Shown: positions 31,329-37,984 of the stretch, in pieces | Layout of the letters: every line of letters begins with the position of its first letter | Position numbering within the stretch: the first letter of the stretch is position 1 | NCBI GenBank assembly: GCA_002437575.1 | Contig: DJQK01000152.1 | Location: 1 to 37,984, forward strand | DNA length: 37,984 nt | Direction: 5' to 3' | Source: Clostridiales bacterium UBA6388 | GTDB lineage: Bacteria > Bacillota > Clostridia > Oscillospirales > Oscillospiraceae | Translations under genes and position numbers: made by a program | The notes under the pieces: generated by a model | Seen by the model: the letters and a program-made list of their open reading frames with translations, nothing else | Told to the model about the DNA's origin: nothing | Databases searched by the model: none

Positions 31329-32678
31329 ATGTCCGCTGTTACAAAGGCCATCGGCCTTGCCAAAAAGCTCAAGCACCGCTATCAGGACGCGCTTCGCGCC
31401 CGGACGCCGGTTTTTTTAAGCCCCGTGCGGCGCATCGAACGCGTTGCGCTTGCCCGGCGCGTGTGCGCCATGACGTTTGACGACGGCCCCTGCCGTCTGC
31501 CCGCGAACCCATCGAAGGATGGAAAACCGCTGACGCTCTCGCTTCTGGAGTCTCTGGAGCAGTATGGGGCCAGAGGCACATTCGACATTGTCGGCGACAC
31601 ATCCGAAAATTACCCCGACAAGCCCGGAAAAGAGGGTTCTGCGTCCTGGGGCGGCGTAAAATTTGACCACTATCCGGACTTCCAGAAGGACGCCGACGGC
31701 GGCGCGGTGCACTGCCCCGAGCTCGTGAGAAGAATTTTAGACGGCGGGCACGAGATCACGAGCCACACCTACCGCCACGTTCTGTACGGCCCGAAGCCGC
31801 TGGTCTATGGGGCGCGGCAGCCGTTCGATGCTCTGGATGAAGTTGTAGCAGATCTCAAAAGGCTCGACGAACTGCTCAGGCGCGAATACCACTATGAGAT
31901 CCGGCTTTCGCGTCCGCCGCACTATGTGGATAGCACGCGAGACGGCTTTTCGAGCTACGACGCGCACGCACTTTTGGGATACCAGTACATGGCCGCAAGC
32001 TTCGACGGCGCGGGCTGGCTGCCGCTGGCAAGCTACGAAGCGGAGGTCGAGGCGATGCTGGCCCCCATGCGCCGGGCGCTCGAGGAAAACCCGGACAGCC
32101 TCTGCGGGCAGATCATCTTCCAGAAGGACGGCTACAATATGGCGAGGCGTTCTCCGGTTGCAGACGCGCTTCCGATGCAGCTGGCGCTTTTGCAGCAATA
32201 CGGCTACCGCGTCGTGACCGTCTCGGAGCTGATGGCCCTTTGCCCCTTTGCCGATCTTTCGCCGGAAAGCCCGGTGTTTGCACCCGCCAAGGCGCTTCTG
32301 GACACAGGCTGGTGCATCTGCTTCCGCGACAATACGGTAAAGCCCGACGCTGTCCTCACGCGCGGCGAGGCGTGTATGTTCGCCTTCGGCTGGAAAACGG
32401 CGGCGCGGCGCTTAACGCTCGTAAAATCCAAAACGAACGTCTGCCGGGACGTTTCTTTCAAGCACCCCTACTGCGCAGCCATTGAGCTGGCCATTGAGCG
32501 CGGCTGCCTTGCGCAGGAAAACGGCCGCTTCCGCCCCGACGAGCCGGTCTCCGGCGAAGATTTTGCAAGCTTCTGCCGTGCGATGTTCCATCAGACCGTA
32601 ACGATCGAAACGCGGACGCTCACCCACGCGCAGGCCATCGAGCACCTCGCCGCGCTTTCCGGCCGCGTGTCTTTATAA
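31329..32678 (+). CDS. Polysaccharide deacetylase (NodB domain) with two C-terminal SLH domains
   Basis: Carbohydrate esterase family 4 enzyme (449 aa) that removes N-acetyl or similar groups from glycans. Motif 1 TFDDGP is at 49-54 (general base and metal-binding Asp), motif 2 H146-x3-H150 (SHTYRH), and an RPPH region at 195-198. A Gly/Lys/Asp-rich insert lies between motifs 1 and 2. Residues 307-353 and 372-420 are two S-layer-homology repeats (FADLSPE..., then RDVSFKHPYCAAIE and RFRPDEPVS), which normally anchor proteins to cell-wall pyruvylated glycans. Yet no signal peptide or membrane helix precedes them. AGGAGG sits just before the ATG. Confidence 0.9.
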   Translation: MSAVTKAIGLAKKLKHRYQDALRARTPVFLSPVRRIERVALARRVCAMTFDDGPCRLPANPSKDGKPLTLSLLESLEQYGARGTFDIVGDTSENYPDKPGKEGSASWGGVKFDHYPDFQKDADGGAVHCPELVRRILDGGHEITSHTYRHVLYGPKPLVYGARQPFDALDEVVADLKRLDELLRREYHYEIRLSRPPHYVDSTRDGFSSYDAHALLGYQYMAASFDGAGWLPLASYEAEVEAMLAPMRRALEENPDSLCGQIIFQKDGYNMARRSPVADALPMQLALLQQYGYRVVTVSELMALCPFADLSPESPVFAPAKALLDTGWCICFRDNTVKPDAVLTRGEACMFAFGWKTAARRLTLVKSKTNVCRDVSFKHPYCAAIELAIERGCLAQENGRFRPDEPVSGEDFASFCRAMFHQTVTIETRTLTHAQAIEHLAALSGRVSL

Positions 32679-32693
32679 CAAGGAGGATCTGTC

Positions 32694-33290
32694 ATGTCTT
32701 TGCAAACCGCAGTCAAAAATTTAGAGCGCCACGGCTTCGCCGTCCGTGTGTTCCAGACCGGCGAAGAAGCCGTAAAAGCCATTTCCCAGGAGCTCTCCGG
32801 AAAAACCATCGGCTTCGGTGGAAGCGTCACGCTCGATACGCTCGGCCTTTTTGAAGCGCTGCGCCGGAGCAACGACGTTTCGTGGCACTGGCGCAAAACG
32901 CCGGAGGCGCTGAAAAAGGCCGCCGCTTCACAAATTTATTTCACCTCCGCCAACGCCATCGCCGAGACCGGCGAGATCATCAACATCGACGGCACGGGAA
33001 ACCGCGCCTCGTCCATGCTCTACGGCCATGAAGAACTCTACATCGTCGCGGGCGCAAACAAGCTCGCGCCTGACCTTGCGTCCGCCATGGACCGCGCAAG
33101 AAATGTCGCCTCGCCTCTAAACGCAAGACGGCTTCACTGTCAGACGCCGTGCGCGCTGGCTGAGCCCATGCGCTGTCATGATTGCAATAGTCCGGATCGC
33201 ATCTGCAACGGCTTCGTGACCCTGGCCCGCCCCACCGGCGGCACCGGCAAAACGCACGTCATCCTCATCGAAGAAAGCCTGGGCTATTAA
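32694..33290 (+). CDS. LUD domain protein (lactate-utilisation LutC-like, DUF162)
   Basis: Single-domain LUD protein (198 aa). It begins with the LUD-type FAVRVFQTGEEAV and GFGGSVTLDTLGL and ends in a cysteine-rich segment (HCQTPC, then CHDCNSPDRICNGF), a pattern seen in stand-alone clostridial LUD proteins. LutC-type members take part in lactate oxidation with iron-sulfur partners, but neither lutA nor lutB is here. AAGGAGG precedes the ATG, 15 bases after the deacetylase. Whether it works with the three preceding enzymes or merely shares their transcript is unclear. Confidence 0.88.
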   Translation: MSLQTAVKNLERHGFAVRVFQTGEEAVKAISQELSGKTIGFGGSVTLDTLGLFEALRRSNDVSWHWRKTPEALKKAAASQIYFTSANAIAETGEIINIDGTGNRASSMLYGHEELYIVAGANKLAPDLASAMDRARNVASPLNARRLHCQTPCALAEPMRCHDCNSPDRICNGFVTLARPTGGTGKTHVILIEESLGY

Positions 33291-33374
33291 ACCGCTCTTG
33301 AGAGGACAATCGAGCACATCAGCCCATCAGAAATTACTGTTTTTATGAAAATCTCAGGAAAATTCGTATATTTT

Positions 33375-33402
33375 TAGGGCCGATGTGGGCATCGGCCCCT
33401 AC
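33375..33402. repeat. Degenerate REP-type palindrome
   Basis: TAGGGCCGATG-N-near-GCATCGGCCCCTAC forms a hairpin with one unpaired G. The outer GTAGGGG/CCCCTAC motif is the same as in the repeat at 14650-14754, though the core differs. It lies in the gene-free spacer before the operon terminator. Confidence 0.55.
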
Positions 33403-33416
33403 GCGTGCACAAACCG

Positions 33417-33453
33417 AACCGGCGCTTCCGCAATGCGGAAGCGCCGGTTTTTT
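33417..33453 (+). terminator. Rho-independent terminator of the ATP-grasp operon
   Basis: Perfect 15-bp stem (33417-33431 with 33435-33449), 3-base loop, six T's. It lies 127 bases after the LUD stop and directly before the converging metal permease gene. Confidence 0.9.
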
Positions 33454-33457
33454 GCAG

Positions 33458-34297
33458 CTATTGCCGTTTTCCCCGGAACAGGAACGTCACGCTGAAGAAA
33501 AGCGCCAGATACAATGCGATTGTCGCGCCGGCCGAGCAGCCGAGGTAATACGCCGTCACAAGACCAGAGACCGAACACACGAGCGCGCCCAGAACGGAAA
33601 ACGCGTGGTACTGGCGCAGATTTTTCGCGATATTCCGCGACGCCGCCGCCGGCAGCACGAGAAGCGAATTGATGACCATCAGCCCCACCCAGCTCATCGC
33701 CAGCGTCACCACGATGGCGATGCAGACGGTGAAAAGCGTCTGCGTTTTTTCCGTCGGAATGCCGCGCGACGAGGCCAGCTGCGGGTGCACCGCCGTCAGA
33801 AACAGCCGGTTCGAGGCAAAGATCCACAGAGCCAGCACGCCCAGCAAAACGAGCGCGAGCCGGCCGATCTCGCCGGGCGTGACGGAGAGGATGTCTCCAA
33901 TGAGGTACTTATTGAACTTCGTGAAGCTGCTGCCGCCCAGCGTTGCGATGAAAATGCCGAGCGCGACCGCCGTCGAGGAAAAAACGCCGATGATCGTATC
34001 TGCCGACTGCCGCGACCGGCTGCGCACAAACGAAAACAGCAGCGCGAACAAAACCGCCAGACCCACCGCCCAGCCGATCGGCTGCACCGCGCCGCACAAA
34101 ACGCCCACGGCAATGCCCGTAAAGCCCGAGTGGCCGAGCGCGTCTGAAAAGAAGCTCATCCGTCCCGTGACGATCATCGTCGATAAAAGGCCAAAGAGCG
34201 GGGCCATGATGAGAACGGCCAGCAGCGCGTTTTTCATAAACGTCATCTGCAAAAACGGCGCGTGCAGAGCGCCGCAGATCGCATACCAGAGGCTCAT
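33458..34297 (-). CDS. Metal ABC transporter permease (ZnuB/AdcB-like)
   Basis: ABC-3 family permease (279 aa) with about eight membrane helices, forming the channel for zinc or manganese import. Family features are the N-terminal SFFSDALGHSGFTGIAVG stretch (the cytoplasmic coupling region), DTIIGVFSSTAVALGIF, and VGLMVINSLLVLPAAAS. GGAGG precedes the ATG, which overlaps the ATPase stop (ATGA). Last gene of the binding protein-ATPase-permease operon. Confidence 0.94.
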   Translation of the reverse strand: MSLWYAICGALHAPFLQMTFMKNALLAVLIMAPLFGLLSTMIVTGRMSFFSDALGHSGFTGIAVGVLCGAVQPIGWAVGLAVLFALLFSFVRSRSRQSADTIIGVFSSTAVALGIFIATLGGSSFTKFNKYLIGDILSVTPGEIGRLALVLLGVLALWIFASNRLFLTAVHPQLASSRGIPTEKTQTLFTVCIAIVVTLAMSWVGLMVINSLLVLPAAASRNIAKNLRQYHAFSVLGALVCSVSGLVTAYYLGCSAGATIALYLALFFSVTFLFRGKRQ

Positions 34298-35046
34298 TTC
34301 GCACCTCCCAGATGAAACGCCTTCGCAAATTCCTCGGAGTTCAGGACCTCCAGCGGCGTTCCCTTGCAGAGAATTTTCTCCCGCAGCAGAACGACGCGGT
34401 CGGCATAGCGCTCGAGCATCGAAAAATCGTGCGTCGTCATGAGGATCGAAAGATCGTATTTTTTGCGAATTTCGTCCAGCATATCCATCAGAAGCTCCAT
34501 GCCCTCAACATCCACGCCCGAAAGCGGCTCGTCGAGAATGAGCATATTGGGCATCGGCTCGAGCGCCAGGGCCAGCAGCACCCGCTGCAATTCTCCGCCC
34601 GAGAGCGTGCCGACGCGCTTGTCAATTAAGCTTTCTCCGTGCACGCGCGATAAGCACTCCAAAACCTGCGCCCGCAGGGCTTTTCCGGGTCTGAAAAACG
34701 CGGGGCGCTTACTCACGCAGCAGGTGAAAAGGTCCATGACGGAAATGGGGTCTGCCGGGTCAAAGGCCGGGCTCTGCGGCACGTAGCCGATGCGAAGCTT
34801 CGACTGCTTTCCGTCGGCGGCGTGGAAGGTGATCTTTCCTTCATACTCCCGCTGGCCGAGAATGGCGCGGATGAGCGTCGATTTGCCCGCGCCGTTGGGG
34901 CCGATGAGCGCGACGATCTGTCCGCAGTGCATATGCAGGTTAATGTCGTCGAGGATCACGTCGGTTCCGATCCTGACCGACAGGTGTTCAATTTTCAGGC
35001 AGCACGCATTTTCGCAGCCGCCGGAATGGGCATGGTTGTGGATCAT
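34294..35046 (-). CDS. Metal ABC transporter ATP-binding protein (ZnuC-like)
   Basis: ATPase subunit (250 aa) for the zinc/manganese importer. Walker A GPNGAGKS is near residues 49-56, the Q-loop is YVPQ, the signature is LSGGE, Walker B LILDEPLSGVD, and the switch His is in TTHDF. Unusually, it begins with a His/Cys cluster (HNHAHSGGCENACC, residues 3-16) not found in standard ATPases; that could bind metal. AAAGGAAG precedes the ATG. It overlaps both neighbours by four bases. Confidence 0.94.
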   Translation of the reverse strand: MIHNHAHSGGCENACCLKIEHLSVRIGTDVILDDINLHMHCGQIVALIGPNGAGKSTLIRAILGQREYEGKITFHAADGKQSKLRIGYVPQSPAFDPADPISVMDLFTCCVSKRPAFFRPGKALRAQVLECLSRVHGESLIDKRVGTLSGGELQRVLLALALEPMPNMLILDEPLSGVDVEGMELLMDMLDEIRKKYDLSILMTTHDFSMLERYADRVVLLREKILCKGTPLEVLNSEEFAKAFHLGGAK

Positions 35047-35897
35047 CCGAGCGCTTCCTTTATGGTATTGATATTCTCCCGCATGGCCGCAAAATAGTCT
35101 GCATTGCTGATGGCCATGTCGAGCGTATAGACCTTGCAGCCGGTCTCGTTCGCCACGACCTGCGCCGAGCCGGTCTCGCCGTTGGTCTCGGTGAAGACGG
35201 CGGGAATTTTCGCTTTTTCCACGATGGAGACGATCTGCTCTAATTCCTTCGCCGACGGTTCGCTGCCGGACTCGACCTCCATCGCCGCAGCAATGGTGAG
35301 GCCGAACGAATCGGCAAAATACGAAAAGCCGTCGTGGAACGTCACAAGCTCGCGGCAGGAAAGATTTTTCAGCGCCTCGTCGCCGTAGCTTTGCAGCGCT
35401 TCGAGCTTTTCATCGAACGCCGCAAAATTTTCCGCGATCTGGTCGGTAAACTCCGGATACTGGCTGCCCAGCTCCTGCGCGGTCAGCTTTGCCGCGGCGC
35501 GAAAGCGCGTGGGGTCGAGCCACCAGTGCGGGTCAATGCCTTCGTCTCCCTCGAGCGTAGGCAGCGTGCTCGACACCACGATGCGCGTCTTGCCGGAAAG
35601 CGCGTCGGCCATGAAGTCCTCGAGCCCCAGTCCGCTCTCCAAAACGAGCTTCGCGTTCTCGATTTTCTCCATCTGGGAAACCGTGAGCGTGTAGTCGTGC
35701 AGGCATGAAACGGGCTCGGAAATGAGAAGCGAGACCGTCAGCCCCGTGCCGTCGGTGAGCGCGTTTGCCAATTGATAGACCGGCTGCGTTGTGGCGAGTA
35801 AATCGGTCTGCGCCTGCACTGCGGCCTTTTCTGTGCAGCCGGATACGCTCAGCACAAGAAGCGCCGCGGCAAGCAGCGCGAAAATTCGTCTGTTCAT
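35043..35897 (-). CDS. Metal ABC transporter substrate-binding lipoprotein (ZnuA/TroA-like)
   Basis: Cluster A-I metal-binding protein (284 aa), anchored by a lipobox LSVSGC with Cys 21. Expected metal ligands are H67 (CLHDYTL), H124 (IDPHWWLDP), H188 (TFHDGFSYF) and an acidic ligand in FTETNGE (about E237). The His-rich loop typical of many ZnuA proteins is absent, so manganese or zinc are both possible. First gene of the operon; an inverted repeat and TATAAT box lie just upstream, and the divergent rubrerythrin gene shares the 138-base gap. Confidence 0.93.
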   Translation of the reverse strand: MNRRIFALLAAALLVLSVSGCTEKAAVQAQTDLLATTQPVYQLANALTDGTGLTVSLLISEPVSCLHDYTLTVSQMEKIENAKLVLESGLGLEDFMADALSGKTRIVVSSTLPTLEGDEGIDPHWWLDPTRFRAAAKLTAQELGSQYPEFTDQIAENFAAFDEKLEALQSYGDEALKNLSCRELVTFHDGFSYFADSFGLTIAAAMEVESGSEPSAKELEQIVSIVEKAKIPAVFTETNGETGSAQVVANETGCKVYTLDMAISNADYFAAMRENINTIKEALG

Positions 35898-35916
35898 AAA
35901 GATCCTCGAAAAATGT

Positions 35917-35951
35917 AAAGTACGAGCAAAATTGCTCTACTTTTTATTATA
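35917..35951 (-). promoter_or_regulatory. -10 box and inverted-repeat operator of the metal transporter operon
   Basis: Minus strand: TATAAT (35946-35951) is followed directly by an inverted repeat AAAGTA-GAGCA-N4-TGCTC-G-TACTTT (35917-35943, one unpaired base). That is the expected position for a metal-responsive repressor such as a Fur, DtxR or MarR-type protein. A TTGACA at 35959-35964 is only 7 bases from TATAAT, so it is not a paired -35. Confidence 0.55.
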
Positions 35952-35991
35952 CTGATTCTGTCAAGCCCGGGAAAAGAATAAACGCCCCGGA

Positions 35992-36022
35992 TCTGCAAAA
36001 TATATCTCTGAAATTTTGCAGA
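35992..36022 (+). promoter_or_regulatory. Inverted repeat over the rubrerythrin ribosome binding site
   Basis: TCTGCAAAAT (35992-36001) and ATTTTGCAGA (36013-36022) are perfect 10-base inverted arms around 11 bases. The right arm ends against the AAGGAG site (36022-36027) of rubrerythrin. It could be a repressor operator or an mRNA hairpin that affects ribosome access. Confidence 0.5.
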
Positions 36023-36035
36023 AGGAGCGTTTTTT

Positions 36036-36641
36036 ATGGATTTTATGAACAGCCTGACCTGTCAGCATCTGGCCCGGTCGTTTGCCGGAGAATCGCAGGC
36101 GCGCCAGCGCTACACCCAGTATGCGCAGAAGGCAAGACAAGAGGGCTTCGAGTATCTGGCCCGCATTTTTGAGGAAACCGCCGCCAACGAACAGGCGCAC
36201 GCGCAGGAGTTTCTCGAGAAGCTGCAAAAATACGGCACGCAGCCGATCGAGAACATCGACATTTCCGCCGGCTACCCCTTCACGCTCGGCGTGACGATGG
36301 AAAACCTGCTCGAGGCGGCGAAGGGCGAGAACGAAGAAAGCGTCCGCGTGTATCCGGCCTTCGCGAAAACCGCGCGGGAAGAGGGCTATGCGGACGCGGC
36401 GGCGCTTTGGGAAAATATCGCACGCATCGAGGCGGTGCACCGCGACGTGTTTTTAGAGGCCTACAACCAGATGCAGACCGAGCGGCTCTACAAAAAGGAC
36501 CACCCGGTCGTCTGGCGCTGCCTCAACTGCGGGTTCGTGATGCTCTCGAAGGAAGCCTTCCGCGTCTGCCCCGTCTGCGGCAAGGACCGCGGCTGGGCCG
36601 AAGGCGACATTCAGACGAGAAGGCTCGGAAAGGAAGATTAA
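36036..36641 (+). CDS. Rubrerythrin
   Basis: Non-heme diiron peroxidase (201 aa) that detoxifies hydrogen peroxide in anaerobes. The ferritin-like four-helix part holds the diiron ligands (E19 in GES, EET near 46-48, E52-x2-H55, and the later E residues around 98-101 and 132-135). The C-terminal rubredoxin-like Fe site has C162, C165, C178 and C181 (CLNCG and CPVCGK). AAGGAG sits 8 bases before the ATG. Its stop codon shares two bases with the stop of the converging amidase. The inverted repeat upstream may be regulatory. Confidence 0.96.
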   Translation: MDFMNSLTCQHLARSFAGESQARQRYTQYAQKARQEGFEYLARIFEETAANEQAHAQEFLEKLQKYGTQPIENIDISAGYPFTLGVTMENLLEAAKGENEESVRVYPAFAKTAREEGYADAAALWENIARIEAVHRDVFLEAYNQMQTERLYKKDHPVVWRCLNCGFVMLSKEAFRVCPVCGKDRGWAEGDIQTRRLGKED

Positions 36642-37381
36642 GCGTTCGGCTTTATGTAGCGTTTGTCCGCGAAGCCGTAGAGCCCATCATAAAAAACAGA
36701 GTACCAGTCGTTGTACTCGGCCAGAATGCGCACCTGCGCCCCATTTTGCATCTGCGTCAGAATGGGGCCGTCGGTGGACGGAAGCGCACGCAGATTGAGC
36801 GCACCGTCATGCAAGCGCACCGTCGCGGGAATAATTTCGCCCGGGATCAGAAACGGCAGGCCGAAATACTCCGTCACGCCGACGGAAAGCGCCTGTGCGA
36901 CCGCATCGAGATTTCCGGTCAGCCAGTTTGCGTCGTCGGCGTTGTCGTGATAGCCGAGCTCTGCCAGAACGGACGGCGCTTTCGTTCTGCGCACCTCGCC
37001 GATGGCCGTCGTGGGCCTTGCCTGCACGCGCTCCGGAAGCGGGTAAATGGGCTTTATGTTGTCGACCAAAATGTTCGCCATTTGAAGCCCCGCCGCGGAG
37101 GACGGATAGTAGTAAAAGTCCACGCCGCGCTGCTGGCCGGAGAGCGCTTCGGGCGAGGCGTTGGAGTGCAGCGCCAGATGAAAGTCATAGCTTCCCTGAT
37201 TGGAAAGCCGGATCGCACCCGCCGCGCCCGCTTCGGGGTCGTTGCGCACGGTGTTGACGCCGCTGGCATGAAGATACGGCTCCATTTGGTCGGCCAGCCG
37301 GTTCATCCAGAGCTCTTCATTGCCTTCTGTGATATAGGGGTTAAACTCCTGCGTGGAGGGACTGAGAAACAAAAAGGGCAT
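36638..37381 (-). CDS. N-acetylmuramoyl-L-alanine amidase (Amidase_3) with SH3 domain
   Basis: Zinc amidase (247 aa) that cleaves the muramic acid-peptide bond of peptidoglycan. The catalytic domain (about 1-172) has the zinc-binding Glu in EGNEELWMN (E22/E23), H72 in LHSNA and the catalytic Glu 141 in LAELGYHDN. The usual first His is replaced by the SPSTQE stretch seen in some clostridial amidases. An SH3-like wall-binding domain spans about 186-243 (LNLRALPSTDGPIL, AEYNDWYSV). There is no signal peptide, which suggests a sporulation, phage-type or lysis-released enzyme. GGTAGGAAA lies before the ATG. It ends two bases into the rubrerythrin stop. Confidence 0.9.
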   Translation of the reverse strand: MPFLFLSPSTQEFNPYITEGNEELWMNRLADQMEPYLHASGVNTVRNDPEAGAAGAIRLSNQGSYDFHLALHSNASPEALSGQQRGVDFYYYPSSAAGLQMANILVDNIKPIYPLPERVQARPTTAIGEVRRTKAPSVLAELGYHDNADDANWLTGNLDAVAQALSVGVTEYFGLPFLIPGEIIPATVRLHDGALNLRALPSTDGPILTQMQNGAQVRILAEYNDWYSVFYDGLYGFADKRYIKPNA

Positions 37382-37492
37382 TTTCCTACCGCCTTTCTGA
37401 CAGATCCGGCGCGGCCATCGGGCTTCGCCGGTTCTTTATCTTATGCCCCGACAGGCAAAAACGTGACAAAATGACGGTTGTCTGGAAAGTTG

Positions 37493-37521
37493 TTTACAGA
37501 ACGCCTTTTTTGTGATACCAT
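37493..37521 (+). promoter_or_regulatory. Promoter of the exonuclease gene
   Basis: -35 TTTACA (37493-37498), 17-base spacer, -10 TACCAT (37516-37521), 39 bases before the ATG. The 179-base gap otherwise shows no clear amidase promoter. Confidence 0.55.
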
Positions 37522-37560
37522 ATGCAGAGCGTCTGAAGCAATGGACAAAGGAGAAGCGTC

Positions 37561-37984
37561 ATGGAGTATATCATTTTGGATCTGGAGTGGAACCAGCCCT
37601 GGCCGGGTTCTCCCAGCGCGAAAAAGGTGCTGCCAAGCCCGATCCGCGGCGAGATCGTCCAGATCGGCGCGGTGCGTCTGCGCGAAGGCGGCGACCTCTC
37701 CGATGAATTTCAGACGCTCATCCGTCCGGCCTATTACAAAAAAATGAACCGTAAGGTCGCGAAGCTCACCGGTATCAAGGATACGCTTCTTCAGGAGCAG
37801 GGAAGGCCCTTCCGCGAGGCCATGGACGCGTTCCGCAGTTGGTGCGGCGAAAACGCTGCTTTTTTGACGTGGGGCTTTGACGATATTACGATTTTGAAGG
37901 AAAATCTGACGCTCTACGGTATGGATACCGCGTGGACAGACCGCTGGTATAACGCCCAGCTCATCTTCAACGCCCAGACCGACG
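37561..37984 (+). CDS. DEDDh 3'-5' exonuclease domain protein, truncated by the window end
   Basis: The first 141 residues of an exonuclease of the DEDDh (DnaQ/RNase T/KapD) family, open to the window edge. Exo I motif D7-L-E9 sits in YIILDLEWNQ, with the GEIVQIGAVRL stretch of the fold at 30-40, and Exo II acidic residues D107/D108 in TWGFDDITIL. The catalytic His and Exo III lie beyond the window. AAGGAG is 7 bases before the ATG. The DLEWNQ start is typical of clostridial KapD-like proteins; KapD in Bacillus is a sporulation inhibitor, but that role is only an analogy here. Confidence 0.9.
   Translation, partial: MEYIILDLEWNQPWPGSPSAKKVLPSPIRGEIVQIGAVRLREGGDLSDEFQTLIRPAYYKKMNRKVAKLTGIKDTLLQEQGRPFREAMDAFRSWCGENAAFLTWGFDDITILKENLTLYGMDTAWTDRWYNAQLIFNAQTD

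Noticed and set aside
35946..35964. TTGACA and TATAAT as a paired promoter for the metal operon
   Set aside because: Only 7 bases separate them; a functional pair needs about 16-18.
1..37984. CRISPR arrays, tRNA or rRNA genes, full insertion sequences
   Set aside because: No spaced direct repeats, cloverleaf-like segments, rRNA motifs or transposase frames were found by reading.

Overview
The window looks like a piece of chromosome from a GC-rich, monoderm, spore-forming member of the Clostridia, most likely an Oscillospiraceae-type gut bacterium. The signs are a CIRCE-controlled groESL operon, Shine-Dalgarno-led genes with many ATGA overlaps, lipoprotein-type YidC, RicT, Jag, an S-layer-homology (SLH) domain protein, a DUF6440 protein and a sigma-K-like promoter. 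Genus is not decidable from the sequence alone. Nearly all of it is densely packed housekeeping DNA. No rRNA, tRNA or CRISPR array was seen, and no gene-free stretch exceeds 300 bases.

Layout. 1-313: the 3' end of an unrecognised gene in AT-richer DNA, then a two-way terminator. 412-2473 (minus): groES-groEL with promoter and CIRCE operator. 2571-4658 (minus): lipid kinase and THUMP-domain rRNA methyltransferase. 4819-6428 (plus): NfeD, stomatin-like protein and DUF6440 protein. 6462-7325 (minus): a Pro/Cys-rich protein behind a sigma-K-like promoter. 7471-8760 (plus): a membrane-anchored serine hydrolase with the beta-lactamase fold. 8868-10580 (plus): AbrB-type regulator with a two-gene ABC exporter. 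10623-13188 (minus): holB-ricT. 13423-14583 (plus): an orphan solute-binding lipoprotein. 14845-16035 (minus): an aminotransferase. 16292-19569 (minus): rpmH-rnpA-yidD-yidC-jag, the ribosome/RNase P/membrane-insertion cluster, here without dnaA beside it.

19743-26933 (minus): maf-mreC-mreD-PBP2-lepA-hemW, joining the cell-elongation machinery to a translation factor and a heme chaperone. 27112-29199 (minus): a U32 peptidase-family protein. A 161-bp near-palindrome, a candidate MITE, fills the gap between it and maf. 29449-33290 (plus): a four-gene operon of ATP-grasp ligase, PHP phosphoesterase, polysaccharide deacetylase with two SLH domains, and LUD protein. 33458-35897 (minus): a complete metal-uptake ABC operon with an inverted repeat over its start region. 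36036-36641 (plus): rubrerythrin. 36638-37381 (minus): an amidase with an SH3 domain. 37561-end (plus): a truncated DEDD exonuclease.

The least explained parts are the ATP-grasp/PHP/deacetylase/LUD operon, the Pro/Cys-rich sporulation-type protein, the serine hydrolase next to it, and the dispersed palindromic repeats at 14650-14754, 26950-27110 and 33375-33402. Many starts given here are internal to the longest open frame and were chosen by Shine-Dalgarno match and family N-terminus.
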